NCBI GenBank assembly: GCA_028278645.1
Contig: JANQDZ010000034.1
Coordinates: forward strand, 1 to 64,000
Origin: Longimicrobiales bacterium
GTDB taxonomy: Bacteria; Gemmatimonadota; Gemmatimonadetes; Longimicrobiales; Gaopeijiaceae
Direction: 5' to 3'
DNA: 64,000 bases
Below, piece by piece: positions 52,411 through 61,141 of the stretch. The position numbers and the translations under genes were made by a program. The notes below the pieces were generated by a model. The model saw nothing but the letters and a program-made list of their open reading frames with translations, had not been told where the DNA came from and did not search any database. Numbering within the stretch: the stretch's first letter is position 1; each line of letters begins with the position of its first letter.

Positions 52411-54366
52411 ATGAGCACACCAGGAGCGAAAGAAGGCAAAGCGAGGCCCACCCTCCGGGGGGCGATGAAACGACTTCGTCTCGCCTGGAAGGTGAACGGC
52501 CTGTTCCTACTTATCCTCGCGGGCGCCCTCGGCATCTCACGGTTCCTCACAAATCTCGACCTGGAACGGGCTGAGATCGCAGCCGCCAGAGAGACCTCCA
52601 TCGCCACTTCCGAACGCATCCAGACCAGACTCCGCGGTATCATGATGAGCCACCAGGCAAACGAGCTTGTCAGCCTGGTAGACCGCATGGCCTCGGAGAA
52701 TCCGGCCTTCAGAGATGTCCGACTGATCGCCCACGGAGGAGAGGTCCGCACGTCACAACTGGACCCTGACGCGGGCACGGTGGGAATCGACTCCTGGCCT
52801 TGCACGGTTTGCCACATCACTCCCACGGCTACACCGGCGGTGACCTCGGAAACATGCTGTGAGGTCTTGGAATTCGAGGGCGACGAACGGGCCTTATCTG
52901 TCGTGACCCCCGTAATCGGTGAGGAAGGGTGCAACTCGGCGACCTGTCATTCCGAGGCGCAGCCCGGTTCCGTATACGGAATTCTCCAGGCCGACTTTTC
53001 CCTGGCCCACGTGGACGCCCTGATTGACCGCCAAACCCGGAACACGCTCTGGGCGATCCTCCTGTGCATGCTCCTGGGAACCCTGGCGGCCTGGTGGATG
53101 ACGGACCGGTTGGTGGGCAGGCGGATCCGGACGATCAGAGCCGGCGCGAAACGACTGGCCGAGCACGATTTCAGCTTCCGGTTCGGGGACTCCACCGGCG
53201 ACGGCCTCTCCGAGGTGACCGGTGTGTTCGACCGCATGTCCTCGGAGCTGTCGGCCACGATGACGGAGCTCATGAGCACCAAGGAATACCTCCAGGCGAT
53301 CGTGGACAACTCCGCCGACATCATCATCACCGTCGATCCAGAGGGTTTCATCAAGACCTTCAATCCGGGGGCGGAGAAGGTCCTGGGTTACACCAAGGAA
53401 GAAATCGTAGGGAAGCGGATCGAAACCATCTTCGCCGAACCCAAGGATCGGGACGCCGCAATCGAGCAGCTCGAAAACGGTGACCACGTGGTCAACTACA
53501 TGACCCATTTCGTCACCAAGGACAACGACCTCCGGAACGTCATGATCACCTTGTCCAAGCTCATCGCCCCCGACGGCACCGCCATGGGCACGATGGGCAT
53601 CAGCAAGGACCTGACCGACGAACTCCGCATGCAGGTCCAACTCATGCGGACCAAGCGGATGGCCGCCCTGGGCCAGGCCATCACCGGTATCCAGCACTCC
53701 ATCAAGAACATGCTCAATGTGATGAAGGGAGGAGCCTACATGGTGAAGCTCGGCCTCAAGAAGGACGACAAAGCCATGTTGACGGAGGGGTGGGAGATGG
53801 TCAGGGGGGGCATGGAGGACATGACCCAGATGTCCATGAGCATGCTCGATTTCGCCCGTACCCGAAAGCTGAAACTCCGAGCCATCGACCTCGGCGAATT
53901 ACTCAAAAAAATCCACAGTATCAGCCACGCGAAGTTCAGCGATGCGGGTGTAGTATTATCCCTGGACATCCCCAACGGCTGCCCGGAAGTAGTATGCGAC
54001 GAAGACGGGATTCGGTCGGTTGTGATGGATTTGATCTCGAATGCCCTTGACGCCTGCTCCTGGAAACAGTACGACCCAGGGGAGACCCCTGAGGTCGTTA
54101 TGCGGATTGTCCCCTCACCGGGGGACCAACGCGTGGAGATCCAGGTCCAGGACAATGCCGAAGGAATGACAGAAGAGGTTCGAAAGAGGGTGTTCACCCC
54201 CTTCTTCAGTACAAAGGAGAAAAAGGGCACTGGGATGGGTCTGGCGGTTGTGGCCAGAATCGTCGAATCTCATGAAGGTGATACGTACGTGGAATCCGCG
54301 CCTGGAAAAGGGGCGACCTTCCGGGTGTCGCTCCCCATTCAGGGACCGAGTCTAAGAGAGGAGTAG
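52411..54366 (+). CDS. Sensor histidine kinase with periplasmic c-type haem motifs
   Basis: The 651-residue protein (a start at 52465 is also possible) has a membrane helix near 28-46, a periplasmic sensor with C131-TVCH135 and C174-NSATCH180 (CX4CH), a second helix at about 212-230, HAMP, a PAS domain (about 290-400), His429 in the phosphorylation motif GIQHSIKN, and an ATPase with SNALDAC, DNAEGM and GTGMGLAVV. One or two covalent haems would let it sense redox state or a gas. Divergence from qmoA suggests it controls or reports on that complex. It is followed by its receiver gene after 5 bases. Confidence 0.9.
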   Translation: MSTPGAKEGKARPTLRGAMKRLRLAWKVNGLFLLILAGALGISRFLTNLDLERAEIAAARETSIATSERIQTRLRGIMMSHQANELVSLVDRMASENPAFRDVRLIAHGGEVRTSQLDPDAGTVGIDSWPCTVCHITPTATPAVTSETCCEVLEFEGDERALSVVTPVIGEEGCNSATCHSEAQPGSVYGILQADFSLAHVDALIDRQTRNTLWAILLCMLLGTLAAWWMTDRLVGRRIRTIRAGAKRLAEHDFSFRFGDSTGDGLSEVTGVFDRMSSELSATMTELMSTKEYLQAIVDNSADIIITVDPEGFIKTFNPGAEKVLGYTKEEIVGKRIETIFAEPKDRDAAIEQLENGDHVVNYMTHFVTKDNDLRNVMITLSKLIAPDGTAMGTMGISKDLTDELRMQVQLMRTKRMAALGQAITGIQHSIKNMLNVMKGGAYMVKLGLKKDDKAMLTEGWEMVRGGMEDMTQMSMSMLDFARTRKLKLRAIDLGELLKKIHSISHAKFSDAGVVLSLDIPNGCPEVVCDEDGIRSVVMDLISNALDACSWKQYDPGETPEVVMRIVPSPGDQRVEIQVQDNAEGMTEEVRKRVFTPFFSTKEKKGTGMGLAVVARIVESHEGDTYVESAPGKGATFRVSLPIQGPSLREE

Positions 54367-54371
54367 GGTTG

Positions 54372-54821
54372 ATGCCGAAGACCGTGTTGGTGGTAGATGA
54401 TGATGATAACACCCGGCGGTTCCTGACCGTCGCTTTGGAAGAGAATGGATATGATGCCGTTACCGCCGCTGACGGCGATGAGGGGTACCAGAAGATCGAG
54501 GAGATCATGCCGGACCTGATCCTCCTCGACGTGATGATGCCCAAAAAGACCGGGTTCTCCCTCTTCAAACAGATCCGTCGAAAAGAGGAGTTCAAAGACA
54601 TTCCCGTGATCATGCTCACCGGGGTCGCCGGTGTCCTCGAAGAAGATGACGCTCAGGCGGAGGGCGACACCTTCGAGAGCCCGTTCGACAGCATCCGTGA
54701 GGGGCTTCGAAGAGGGATCCAGAAGATGCGGGAAGAAGGGGTAATCCGCCCGGAAAGGTTCATCGACAAACCCATCGATCCGGAAGAACTGATCGAGGCG
54801 GTTCGAGGCATCATCGGGTAG
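54372..54821 (+). CDS. Stand-alone receiver protein with an insert
   Basis: The 149-residue protein from ATG 54372 is a receiver only: DDDDN acidic pocket, phospho-Asp in ILLDVMMPKKTG near residue 53, Thr in VIMLTGVAG and Lys in FIDKPIDPEEL. About 30 extra residues (EEDDAQAEGDTFESPF and a charged helix) sit between the Thr and Lys motifs. There is no output domain. It must pass the signal by protein contact or phosphotransfer. It is the natural partner of the upstream haem kinase. Confidence 0.88.
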   Translation: MPKTVLVVDDDDNTRRFLTVALEENGYDAVTAADGDEGYQKIEEIMPDLILLDVMMPKKTGFSLFKQIRRKEEFKDIPVIMLTGVAGVLEEDDAQAEGDTFESPFDSIREGLRRGIQKMREEGVIRPERFIDKPIDPEELIEAVRGIIG

Positions 54822-54855
54822 AGAGGCCACCGGCCCGGGCCGGTCGAACCACCCC

Positions 54856-54896
54856 AAAAGGGGCCCAGGTGGGATCCATCCACTCGGGCCCTTTTC
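54856..54896 (+). terminator. Terminator of the kinase-receiver operon
   Basis: GGGCCC pairs with GGGCCC and AAAA with TTTT (one bulged G), with an inner GTGG/CCAC stem; the 3' arm runs into CTTTTCCTTG. It lies 35 bases after the receiver stop. Confidence 0.75.
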
Positions 54897-55203
54897 CTTG
54901 TGGTCCACCTTGAGCACCGGGCAAAAGTGAAGGGTTGGGGAGGTCTTCGGATTCCCTCCACCGACGGGGGGATGGAGCAAAGCAAAACGTAAATCCCCTT
55001 TACACTTGTGAGAGTGCGCGTATTACAGGTCCCTCATCCCACTAGGGGGATCCCGAGGGTAAGTGGTTTGGCAGTATGAAGTTGCCTGTCGATGGACCTC
55101 ACGGTCTGGAACTTGCACGTTCTTGCAAAAAAGGGCGTCCGAAATCAGCCGACGATTCGGGTTTGCCTACCCCGTGAGACTCACAAAAGGGATTCAGATT
55201 CCG
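54897..55203 (+). promoter_or_regulatory. Leader and possible promoter of the Flp-type pilin gene
   Basis: TTTACA (54999-55004) and TATTAC (55021-55026) with a 16-base spacer are a fair sigma70 promoter. The 5' leader would then be about 170 bases. It includes a TTGCA-N6-TGCAA inverted repeat at 55113-55128. The frame is open through this leader from 55063, but that part does not look like protein. Confidence 0.4.
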
Positions 55204-55371
55204 ATGAAATGGCTCCGATCGTTTTGGCGAAATGAGTCTGGACAAGGGCTGGCGGAATACACCCTCCTCCTATCCGTCATCACCTTGGCTCTGGTCGTCG
55301 TCGTGGCTCCGTTCCGGGAGGCCCTCATCGGTGTTTTCACACGGGTAGCGGAGGGCCTCGCCTCGATCTAG
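55204..55371 (+). CDS. Flp/type IVb pilin-like small protein
   Basis: The 55-residue protein has a short basic leader, a Gly followed by QGLAEY and a hydrophobic helix (TLLLSVITLALVVVV). The Glu5-Tyr6 pair after the predicted prepilin cleavage site is the Flp/Tad pilin hallmark. The ATG at 55204 is chosen because it places the motif as in Flp pilins. No other tad gene is in the window. Confidence 0.75.
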   Translation: MKWLRSFWRNESGQGLAEYTLLLSVITLALVVVVAPFREALIGVFTRVAEGLASI

Positions 55372-55431
55372 GAGAACGGGCGACCCCCACATTTTTCTAA
55401 TCGGCGGATCGGGTCGGGTCCTGACCGGCCG

Positions 55432-56553
55432 CTATTTCGGGTTCACCCCCCCAGGCGCTGCGCATTTGGAGACCGCAGCCACTTCTTCCGGATTGTTCGG
55501 GAAATACCTGCGACGCCACCAGAGAGCCACGTTCACCAATCCGATCAAGACTGGTACTTCCACCAGCGGTCCGATCACTGCGGCGAACGCCGCCCCGTGG
55601 GCGATCCCGAACGTCCCCACCGCAACGGCGATGGCCAGCTCGAAGTTGTTCGACGCTGCGGTAAATGAAAGAGACGCGGTTTGGGGATAGCTTGCCCCCG
55701 CGAGCTTACTCATGAAGAACGTGACGGCAAACATGGCCAGGAAGTAGATCAGTAGGGGTACGGCAACCCGCACTACACCCACCGGTTGGGCGATGATCGC
55801 TTCACCTTGGATCGAGAACATCACCACAATGGTGAAGAGGAGAGCGATCAGTGTTATGGGGCTGATCCTCGGAACAAACTCCCGGTGGTACCACTCCTTT
55901 CCCTTCAACCGGACCAGTGCGAACCTGGTGAACATTCCCGCCAGGAAGGGGATCCCGAGGTAGATGAAGACACTTTCGGCAATCTGCCCCATGGTGATGT
56001 CCACCACCGCACCCTCCAAGCCCATCTTGGACGGTAGGACCGTGATGAACAGGTATGCATAGACCGAATAGAAGAGCACCTGGAAGATGGAGTTGAATGC
56101 CACCAGCCCCGCCGCATACTCCGGGTCCCCCTCAGCGAGGTCGTTCCAGACGATCACCATGGCGATACATCGAGCCAGTCCGATCAGGATGAGCCCGACC
56201 ATGAACTCCGGGTAGTCCCGGAGGAAGGCAACCGCCAGGCCGAACATCAGCACCGGGCCGATGACCCAGTTCTGTACGAGTGACAGAAGAAGGACCTGCC
56301 AGTTCCGGAAAACGTCCCCGAGTTCCTCGTACCTCACCTTTGCCAGCGGGGGGTACATCATGAGGATGAGGCCGACGGCGATGGGGATGGAGGTGGTCCC
56401 GATCTGTGTGGACTCGTTCAGGGACTGAACGGCTCCGGGCCACAGATACCCGAGACCGACCCCTACCCCCATGGCTCCGAAGATCCAGAACGTCAGGTAC
56501 CGGTCCAGGAAGGAGAGGCGTTTTGTCAGGCTGGCCTGCGGACTTTTGGACAT
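55432..56553 (-). CDS. Arsenite efflux transporter, ACR3 family
   Basis: The 373-residue protein from ATG 56553 (a TTG at 56580 would add nine residues) has ten membrane segments. ACR3 signature parts are visible: [20 protein letters not shown] with the conserved transport Cys, and the later [18 protein letters not shown]. It exports arsenite with the proton gradient. No arsR or arsC lies next to it. Confidence 0.92.
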   Translation of the reverse strand: MSKSPQASLTKRLSFLDRYLTFWIFGAMGVGVGLGYLWPGAVQSLNESTQIGTTSIPIAVGLILMMYPPLAKVRYEELGDVFRNWQVLLLSLVQNWVIGPVLMFGLAVAFLRDYPEFMVGLILIGLARCIAMVIVWNDLAEGDPEYAAGLVAFNSIFQVLFYSVYAYLFITVLPSKMGLEGAVVDITMGQIAESVFIYLGIPFLAGMFTRFALVRLKGKEWYHREFVPRISPITLIALLFTIVVMFSIQGEAIIAQPVGVVRVAVPLLIYFLAMFAVTFFMSKLAGASYPQTASLSFTAASNNFELAIAVAVGTFGIAHGAAFAAVIGPLVEVPVLIGLVNVALWWRRRYFPNNPEEVAAVSKCAAPGGVNPK

Positions 56554-56656
56554 GGCTCGTCTGGTTTTGGGGGAGGCCAAAACCTAAACAGCCCTGTCTC
56601 TATGTCCAGTGCGGGCTGTCACCAATCAGGTAACAGCCCTCGGGACCCCGACTCCC

Positions 56657-57226
56657 TTAATCGAACTTCCAGTTCACAATCGGCAGGATCCAGAAGTCCG
56701 GCTTGGACCGGATGATGTTGATGAGGCCCACCTGAACCCCGTGCATGTCTTCCACCACATTCACCAGGGAGAGTTGGAAGCCGTGCATGTACTCGGCTCG
56801 GTTGAAGGCCACGGCGATTTGGGCTCCCTCAGCCGCCTCGGCGAAGTTGGCCAGGGAGATGATGGACCAGGGAGACCACTGAAGCCCCGTGAATTGGCCC
56901 TGGGAGACGTTCACGATCCCCGACTGCCAGCCGGAAAAACCGCCGTCCACCACATTCACCACCCCGAACTGCACCCCTGACATCTCTCCGTTGACGTGGT
57001 TTATGAGGCCGAGGTCCAGACCGGAGACATTCCGATTCACCCCGTAGATGAGGTTCAGACGGATCCCTTTTACGTCTTCGTCGTCGTCCACCAGCTGCAT
57101 GGTTGGGCCCACGAAGGCGATCTGGAACGGGTTTTCCTGGGCCAACAGACCGGCGCCCTTGAGTGCTAGGGAACTCAAAGCCAAGCCAAGGACGACCGCA
57201 GACCTTCCAAACATTGACTTCTCCAT
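56657..57226 (-). CDS. LA_2272-like surface repeat protein
   Basis: The 189-residue protein has a signal peptide (VLGLALSSLALKGAGLLAQ) and a ladder of about seven imperfect repeats of the type V-x-G-h-x-h-G-h-h-N-x-V (GLDLGLINHVNG, GVQFGVVNVVDG, GWQSGIVNVSQG, GVQVGLINII). Such repeats are known in Leptospira LA_2272-type surface proteins and probably form a beta-barrel or beta-solenoid. Function is unknown. It is divergent from the M50 gene. Confidence 0.75.
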   Translation of the reverse strand: MEKSMFGRSAVVLGLALSSLALKGAGLLAQENPFQIAFVGPTMQLVDDDEDVKGIRLNLIYGVNRNVSGLDLGLINHVNGEMSGVQFGVVNVVDGGFSGWQSGIVNVSQGQFTGLQWSPWSIISLANFAEAAEGAQIAVAFNRAEYMHGFQLSLVNVVEDMHGVQVGLINIIRSKPDFWILPIVNWKFD

Positions 57227-57422
57227 TGTTCTCTGGGTTGAAGAACCACCCGTCCTTCACCACTCTCATACGACAGAACCCCTGGGTTGGGTTCCGTTTC
57301 CATGGAGAAAACTCGGCGAAACCCGGTTCTGGGCCCTATCGTAGTAGGAAGAAGGCTAACGACCCGCCGATCGGTCCTACGGCGAAGAAGCCACCCCGAC
57401 CTCGATTACGGAGTCCTGATAA

Positions 57423-58142
57423 ATGAGTGAGAAGGCCCAAAAACGCCTAACCTTCCTTGCAGCATTTATGCTCTACTTCGGCGTTTTGTGGGGCCTGTGG
57501 GACACCGTTGTTGTCTACCCACTCAAGATTTTTGTGGTGCTCCTCCACGAGATCAGTCACGCCGTTGCCGCCATTGCCACCGGCGGAGCCATAGAAAAAA
57601 TCACGCTGGATCCCAACCAGGGAGGCGCGGCCTATACGATTGGGGGCATCCCCTTCGTTACCATGTCGGCCGGATATCTGGGTAGCCTCCTTTGGGGTGT
57701 CCTCTTCGTGATGCTGGGCTTCTCCAAGTGGATAAAACCCCGAAAGATCATTGGAGCAATCGGACTGTTCGTCCTTATTGTGACCGTCTGGAAGGTGAGA
57801 AGCCTCTTCGGTCTAGGATTTGGGGTCGCGTTCGGAGGAGCCCTTCTGGCCTCGGCCAAGTATTTCTCCCAGCGCGCCAACCGACTTCTCCTCCTCGGCT
57901 TGGGCCTGACTTCCGCTCTCTACGCCATCCTGGACATCAAGAGCGACATCATCAGCCGTCCGGGGCTCCGATCCGACGCTTCGATGCTGGCCGAGATGAC
58001 CGGGATTCCCACCGTTTTCTGGGGATTCCTCTGGATCGCCATCGCTCTCCTGGTCAGCGCTTGGCTTCTTCGATGGGTCGCTCGAAGACTGGACCATTTC
58101 GAGCTGGACTCAGAGGTTCCGGATCCTTCACCCATCGTCTGA
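57423..58142 (+). CDS. M50B-family membrane metalloprotease
   Basis: The 239-residue protein has about six membrane segments and the zinc motif H-E-I-S-H in FVVLLHEISHAVAA near residue 44. A GGIPFVTMSAGYLGS segment follows as in M50B peptidases. It probably cleaves membrane-spanning proteins or is an inactive relative; the second-site Asp is not obvious. Confidence 0.85.
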   Translation: MSEKAQKRLTFLAAFMLYFGVLWGLWDTVVVYPLKIFVVLLHEISHAVAAIATGGAIEKITLDPNQGGAAYTIGGIPFVTMSAGYLGSLLWGVLFVMLGFSKWIKPRKIIGAIGLFVLIVTVWKVRSLFGLGFGVAFGGALLASAKYFSQRANRLLLLGLGLTSALYAILDIKSDIISRPGLRSDASMLAEMTGIPTVFWGFLWIAIALLVSAWLLRWVARRLDHFELDSEVPDPSPIV

Positions 58143-58238
58143 CGGGGCGAGGGGTCAATGGACCGCTACCCGTAGGTCCGTATCTGTCCCACAGGGCCAA
58201 CATCTAGTGTTGAGATACCGGTGCTACGGAAATATTCC

Positions 58239-58267
58239 TTGCACCGAACTATGTTGGGCTTTACAAT
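58239..58267 (+). promoter_or_regulatory. Sigma70 promoter for a probable non-coding RNA
   Basis: TTGCAC (58239-58244), a 17-base spacer and TACAAT (58262-58267) form one of the best promoters in the window. It lies between two convergent genes and points at no ORF of normal size. Confidence 0.65.
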
Positions 58268-58273
58268 CCGAGC

Positions 58274-58561
58274 GGCCGAAAGAGATTCGGCTTGGGCCGT
58301 CGAAGGAGGTCCAGGGTGATTCCCTTCGATCGGACCGCGGGCCGAGAGAGCCCGCCGGTGCTCCGCCCGAAAGTCCCTTTTGAAAAGGAGGTGATCCTTG
58401 TCTAGTCCGAGTATTCTGTGCAACCTGGCACGGGCAAGCGATCATTAAGGACGGCACCTAAGCCGAACGATGTGATCAGACTGTTCGCGCCGGCGTAGTG
58501 ATCGCGCTGGGTTGCGGCAGAAACGAAAAAGCGCCACCGGAAGCCTGACCGGTGGCGCTTT
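58274..58561 (+). ncRNA. Probable structured RNA of about 290 nt
   Basis: The stretch from the promoter above to a strong terminator has no normal ORF. It would form several hairpins: GCCGAA/TTCGGC near 58275-58291, TCGAAGG/CCTTCGA near 58299-58328, and GCGGGC/GCCCGC near 58336-58354. At 58383-58397 it contains AAAAGGAGGTGATCC, an exact complement of the usual 16S rRNA 3' tail. A TTG at 58398 opens a 16-codon frame that could be a leader peptide. I do not recognise the RNA as RNase P, tmRNA, 6S or SRP RNA. The bases 58143-58238 before the promoter show nothing. Confidence 0.45.
58528..58561. terminator. Bidirectional intrinsic terminator
   Basis: AAAGCGCCACCGG (58528-58540) pairs perfectly with CCGGTGGCGCTTT (58549-58561) over 13 bp around an 8-base loop. 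T-rich tracts follow on both strands (CTTTCCTTTG on plus, CTTTTTCGTTT on minus), so it can end both the RNA and the thioredoxin-fold gene transcript. Confidence 0.85.
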
Positions 58562-58613
58562 CCTTTGTTGGCCCCTGGTGTTTGTCGGTTCCCGCCCTTG
58601 GAAACCTCGGCTA

Positions 58614-59189
58614 TCACCCGTGGTACGCAGGCTCGTTCCCGGGTTTCCACTTGATATTGCACCCGATGCTCGACCGGTGTGGCTCCGGCACCGGCTCCCC
58701 GGCCAGGACCAAGTCCACGGCGGCCCTCAGGTCGTCCCCCGTCACGGGGACATCGTTCCCGGGGCGACTCCCGTCGAACTGCCCTCTGTAAGCCAGCTCC
58801 CTCCTGCCGTCGAACAGGAAGAAGTCCGGCGTGCAGGCCGCTCGGTACGCTTTTGCGACTTCTTGCGTGGCGTCGAGGAGGTATGGAAACGTGTAGCCCC
58901 CCTCTTCCGCCTCTTTTTTCATCCCGGCGGGGCCATCCTGAGGGTAATTGTCCAGATCATTCGAAACGATGGCGACGACGTCCAGGCCCTTCTCCTGGTA
59001 CTCCCGGGCAAAAGCTCCGAATTCCTTTCTGATATGCACCACAAAAGGGCAATGGGAGCAAATAAAAGCCACCAGGAGTCCGGGCCCCTGAAAGCTGTCG
59101 AGGGAATATTCAATTCCGGAGAAGTCAGAAAGGGAAAAGTCCGGGGCCTCCATTCCCAGGGGGGGCATGGTGGACGGCGTGGCGGCCAT
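58614..59189 (-). CDS. Thioredoxin-fold protein (AhpC/TSA/redoxin type)
   Basis: ATG 59189 with GAGGAAT upstream gives 191 residues. The redoxin fold is clear (GMEAPDFSLSDFSG at the start, FICSHCPFVVH as the CxxC site near residue 45, YLLDATQEVAKAYRA, ACTPDFFLF). There is no signal peptide, so it is cytoplasmic. The family is a thiol peroxidase/oxidoreductase of unknown substrate. Confidence 0.88.
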   Translation of the reverse strand: MAATPSTMPPLGMEAPDFSLSDFSGIEYSLDSFQGPGLLVAFICSHCPFVVHIRKEFGAFAREYQEKGLDVVAIVSNDLDNYPQDGPAGMKKEAEEGGYTFPYLLDATQEVAKAYRAACTPDFFLFDGRRELAYRGQFDGSRPGNDVPVTGDDLRAAVDLVLAGEPVPEPHRSSIGCNIKWKPGNEPAYHG

Positions 59190-59357
59190 TTGTATTCCTC
59201 GTTTCAGGGCACTGTTGGCTTCGGGTTTGAAAAGAATAGAAGCCAGGATCACGACATGGTAGAACCTCTTGAATTCCTTAAAGTTTCAATTATTTTAAAT
59301 TGAGATATTTCTTGGATCAACCCCGTCGATCCAGCTCGACGAATCGGGAGTCGCCCA

Positions 59358-60443
59358 ATGACAGCCTTCGCCACCAAAGGATTTCACCATATCACCATGG
59401 TGTCCGCCGACGCACCCAGAACACTGGCATTCTACCGGGGCCTGTTGGGCCTGCCCCTTGTGAAACAGACGGTAAACTTCGATGACCCTGCGGCTTATCA
59501 CCTCTATTTCGGTTCCCGGGAGGGGGCCCCCGGCACGATTCTAACCTTCTTTGAATGGCCCTCCGCTGATCCTGGGAAGTGGGGAGTCGGGGGAATACAC
59601 CATCTGGCGTTGGGGGTTGGCACCCCTGAAGGCCAGCTGATGTGGAAGAGGCGTCTGTCCGAAGCCGGTGTCCGGGTTTCCGGACCTTACGATCGCGGCT
59701 ACTTCCGAAGCATCTATTTCTCCGACCCCGACGGCCAAATCCTGGAGATTGCCACAGAGGGTCCCGGGTACGCCATTGACGAACCGGAAGACGCACTGGG
59801 AGAATCCCTCATCATCCCCGATCCCTCGCGCCTCCCAGGCGGCCGTGACGAGCGTGCCATCGCCACCCTTACTCATCCTGACCCTGTACCCTTCATCTCG
59901 GAGGCCATGGAGTTGACAGGGATCCATCACATCAGTGGAATCACTGGCGACCTCGGTGCCGCCGGCGAGTTTTATGAGGCAGCGCTGGGCCTCCGGCTGG
60001 TGAAAAAAACTCTGAACCAGGACGACGGGAGGACCGAGCACCACTTCTGGGCAAACTATGAAGGCAACGTCGTGGGACCTCATAGCTCACTCACTCTTTT
60101 TGGCTGGCCGGACTCACACTCCAGGACCCGCCCTGGGGCTGGGCAAACCCACCACATCGCCTTTCGGGCCAACTCCCAGGAGCAGCAGTTGGCTTGGCGG
60201 GATCATCTCCTGAGTCTCGGAATTCCGGTCAGCCCCGTTCAGGACAGGAAGTATTTCAAGAGCATATACTTCCAAGCACCGGATGGGCTCCTCCTGGAAA
60301 TCGCCACGGACGGGCCAGGGTTTTCTGTGGATGAAGATGTCGGTTCCTTAGGAAAAAGCCTGCAACTCCCCTCGTGGCTAGAGGAACGGCGGTCGCACAT
60401 CCAGCGAGGGCTACGGCCGCTGAACGGGACCGAGCAGGTCTAG
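59358..60443 (+). CDS. VOC-family ring-cleaving dioxygenase, MhqO-like
   Basis: The 361-residue protein holds two glyoxalase/VOC repeats. The first starts GFHHITMVSADA and ends ILEIATEGPGY; the second starts GIHHISGITGDL and ends LLEIATDGPGF. The His and Glu positions are those of extradiol-type metal sites. It closely resembles Bacillus MhqO/YkcA proteins linked to quinone and catechol stress. The next gene is an MhqD-like esterase, as in Firmicutes mhq operons. Confidence 0.85.
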   Translation: MTAFATKGFHHITMVSADAPRTLAFYRGLLGLPLVKQTVNFDDPAAYHLYFGSREGAPGTILTFFEWPSADPGKWGVGGIHHLALGVGTPEGQLMWKRRLSEAGVRVSGPYDRGYFRSIYFSDPDGQILEIATEGPGYAIDEPEDALGESLIIPDPSRLPGGRDERAIATLTHPDPVPFISEAMELTGIHHISGITGDLGAAGEFYEAALGLRLVKKTLNQDDGRTEHHFWANYEGNVVGPHSSLTLFGWPDSHSRTRPGAGQTHHIAFRANSQEQQLAWRDHLLSLGIPVSPVQDRKYFKSIYFQAPDGLLLEIATDGPGFSVDEDVGSLGKSLQLPSWLEERRSHIQRGLRPLNGTEQV

Positions 60444-60469
60444 CCAATAAGCCGGAGGTGATGCACCAA

Positions 60470-61141
60470 ATGTTAGAGTACCTGCTGAGGAAGGCAGAGG
60501 GTGCCAAAGACGGAGACCCGGTTCTGGTCCTGCTCCATGGCCGTGGCAGCGACATGGGGGATCTCCAAGGCCTGGCACCGGCACTCCCGCTTCACGGGAC
60601 GCTGGTGACGCCCCAGGCGCCCCATCCCGGGATGCCTTGGGGGTACGGCATGGGCTGGGCCTGGTACCGCTACATGGGGGAGGACCGGCCGGAAAAAAAG
60701 TCCCTGACCCGGAGCTTGGAAGAGTTGGAGGGTTTTCTGGCCGGACTGCCTCACGAGCTGGGCTTCCAGCCGGGGCCGTTGGTGCTTGGGGGGTTTTCCC
60801 AAGGAGGAACGACGAGCCTGGCTTATGCCCTCACGCGTCCGGGGAGGGTAGCGGGTGTCGTGGTTTTGAGCGGGTTCCTTCCGAGCTTCCAGGTCCTGGG
60901 CGTGGGCCCTGAACCCCTGCGGTCCACTCCCATCTTCTGGGGACACGGGACTCAAGACCCGTCGGTTCCGTTCCACCTGGCCCGGAACGGATGGGAGGCG
61001 GTGAAGCAGGTCGGGGGGAACCTGACCTCCCGGGAGTACCCAATGGGACACTGGGTCACTCCGGACGAGGTCAGAGATTTGAAGAGCTGGCTCGAGGGAT
61101 CGGTCCCGGGGTGGGTCCGGGCCCCCGGGTCTGACGTTTAG
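60470..61141 (+). CDS. Carboxylesterase/phospholipase-type hydrolase, MhqD-like
   Basis: The 223-residue alpha/beta hydrolase has the oxyanion loop LLHGRGSD, nucleophile Ser in GGFSQGG, Asp in HGTQDPSVP and His in MGHWVTPDE. GGAGG ends 11 bases before ATG 60470; the ATG at 60461 is only 2 bases away, so the later start is preferred. It follows the dioxygenase by 26 bases. The stop overlaps that of the convergent greA-type gene by 3 bases. Confidence 0.85.
   Translation: MLEYLLRKAEGAKDGDPVLVLLHGRGSDMGDLQGLAPALPLHGTLVTPQAPHPGMPWGYGMGWAWYRYMGEDRPEKKSLTRSLEELEGFLAGLPHELGFQPGPLVLGGFSQGGTTSLAYALTRPGRVAGVVVLSGFLPSFQVLGVGPEPLRSTPIFWGHGTQDPSVPFHLARNGWEAVKQVGGNLTSREYPMGHWVTPDEVRDLKSWLEGSVPGWVRAPGSDV

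Noticed and set aside
55111-55130. Sigma54-like promoter before the pilin gene (TTGCACG ... TTGCA)
   Set aside because: The -24 GG is TG and the distance to the -12 GC is nine rather than ten bases.
58370-58400. Possible 16S rRNA 3' end on the minus strand
   Set aside because: Only the final 15 bases (GGATCACCTCCTTTT) match; the conserved bases just upstream in 16S (GTAACAAGG and so on) are missing, so this is not an rRNA gene.
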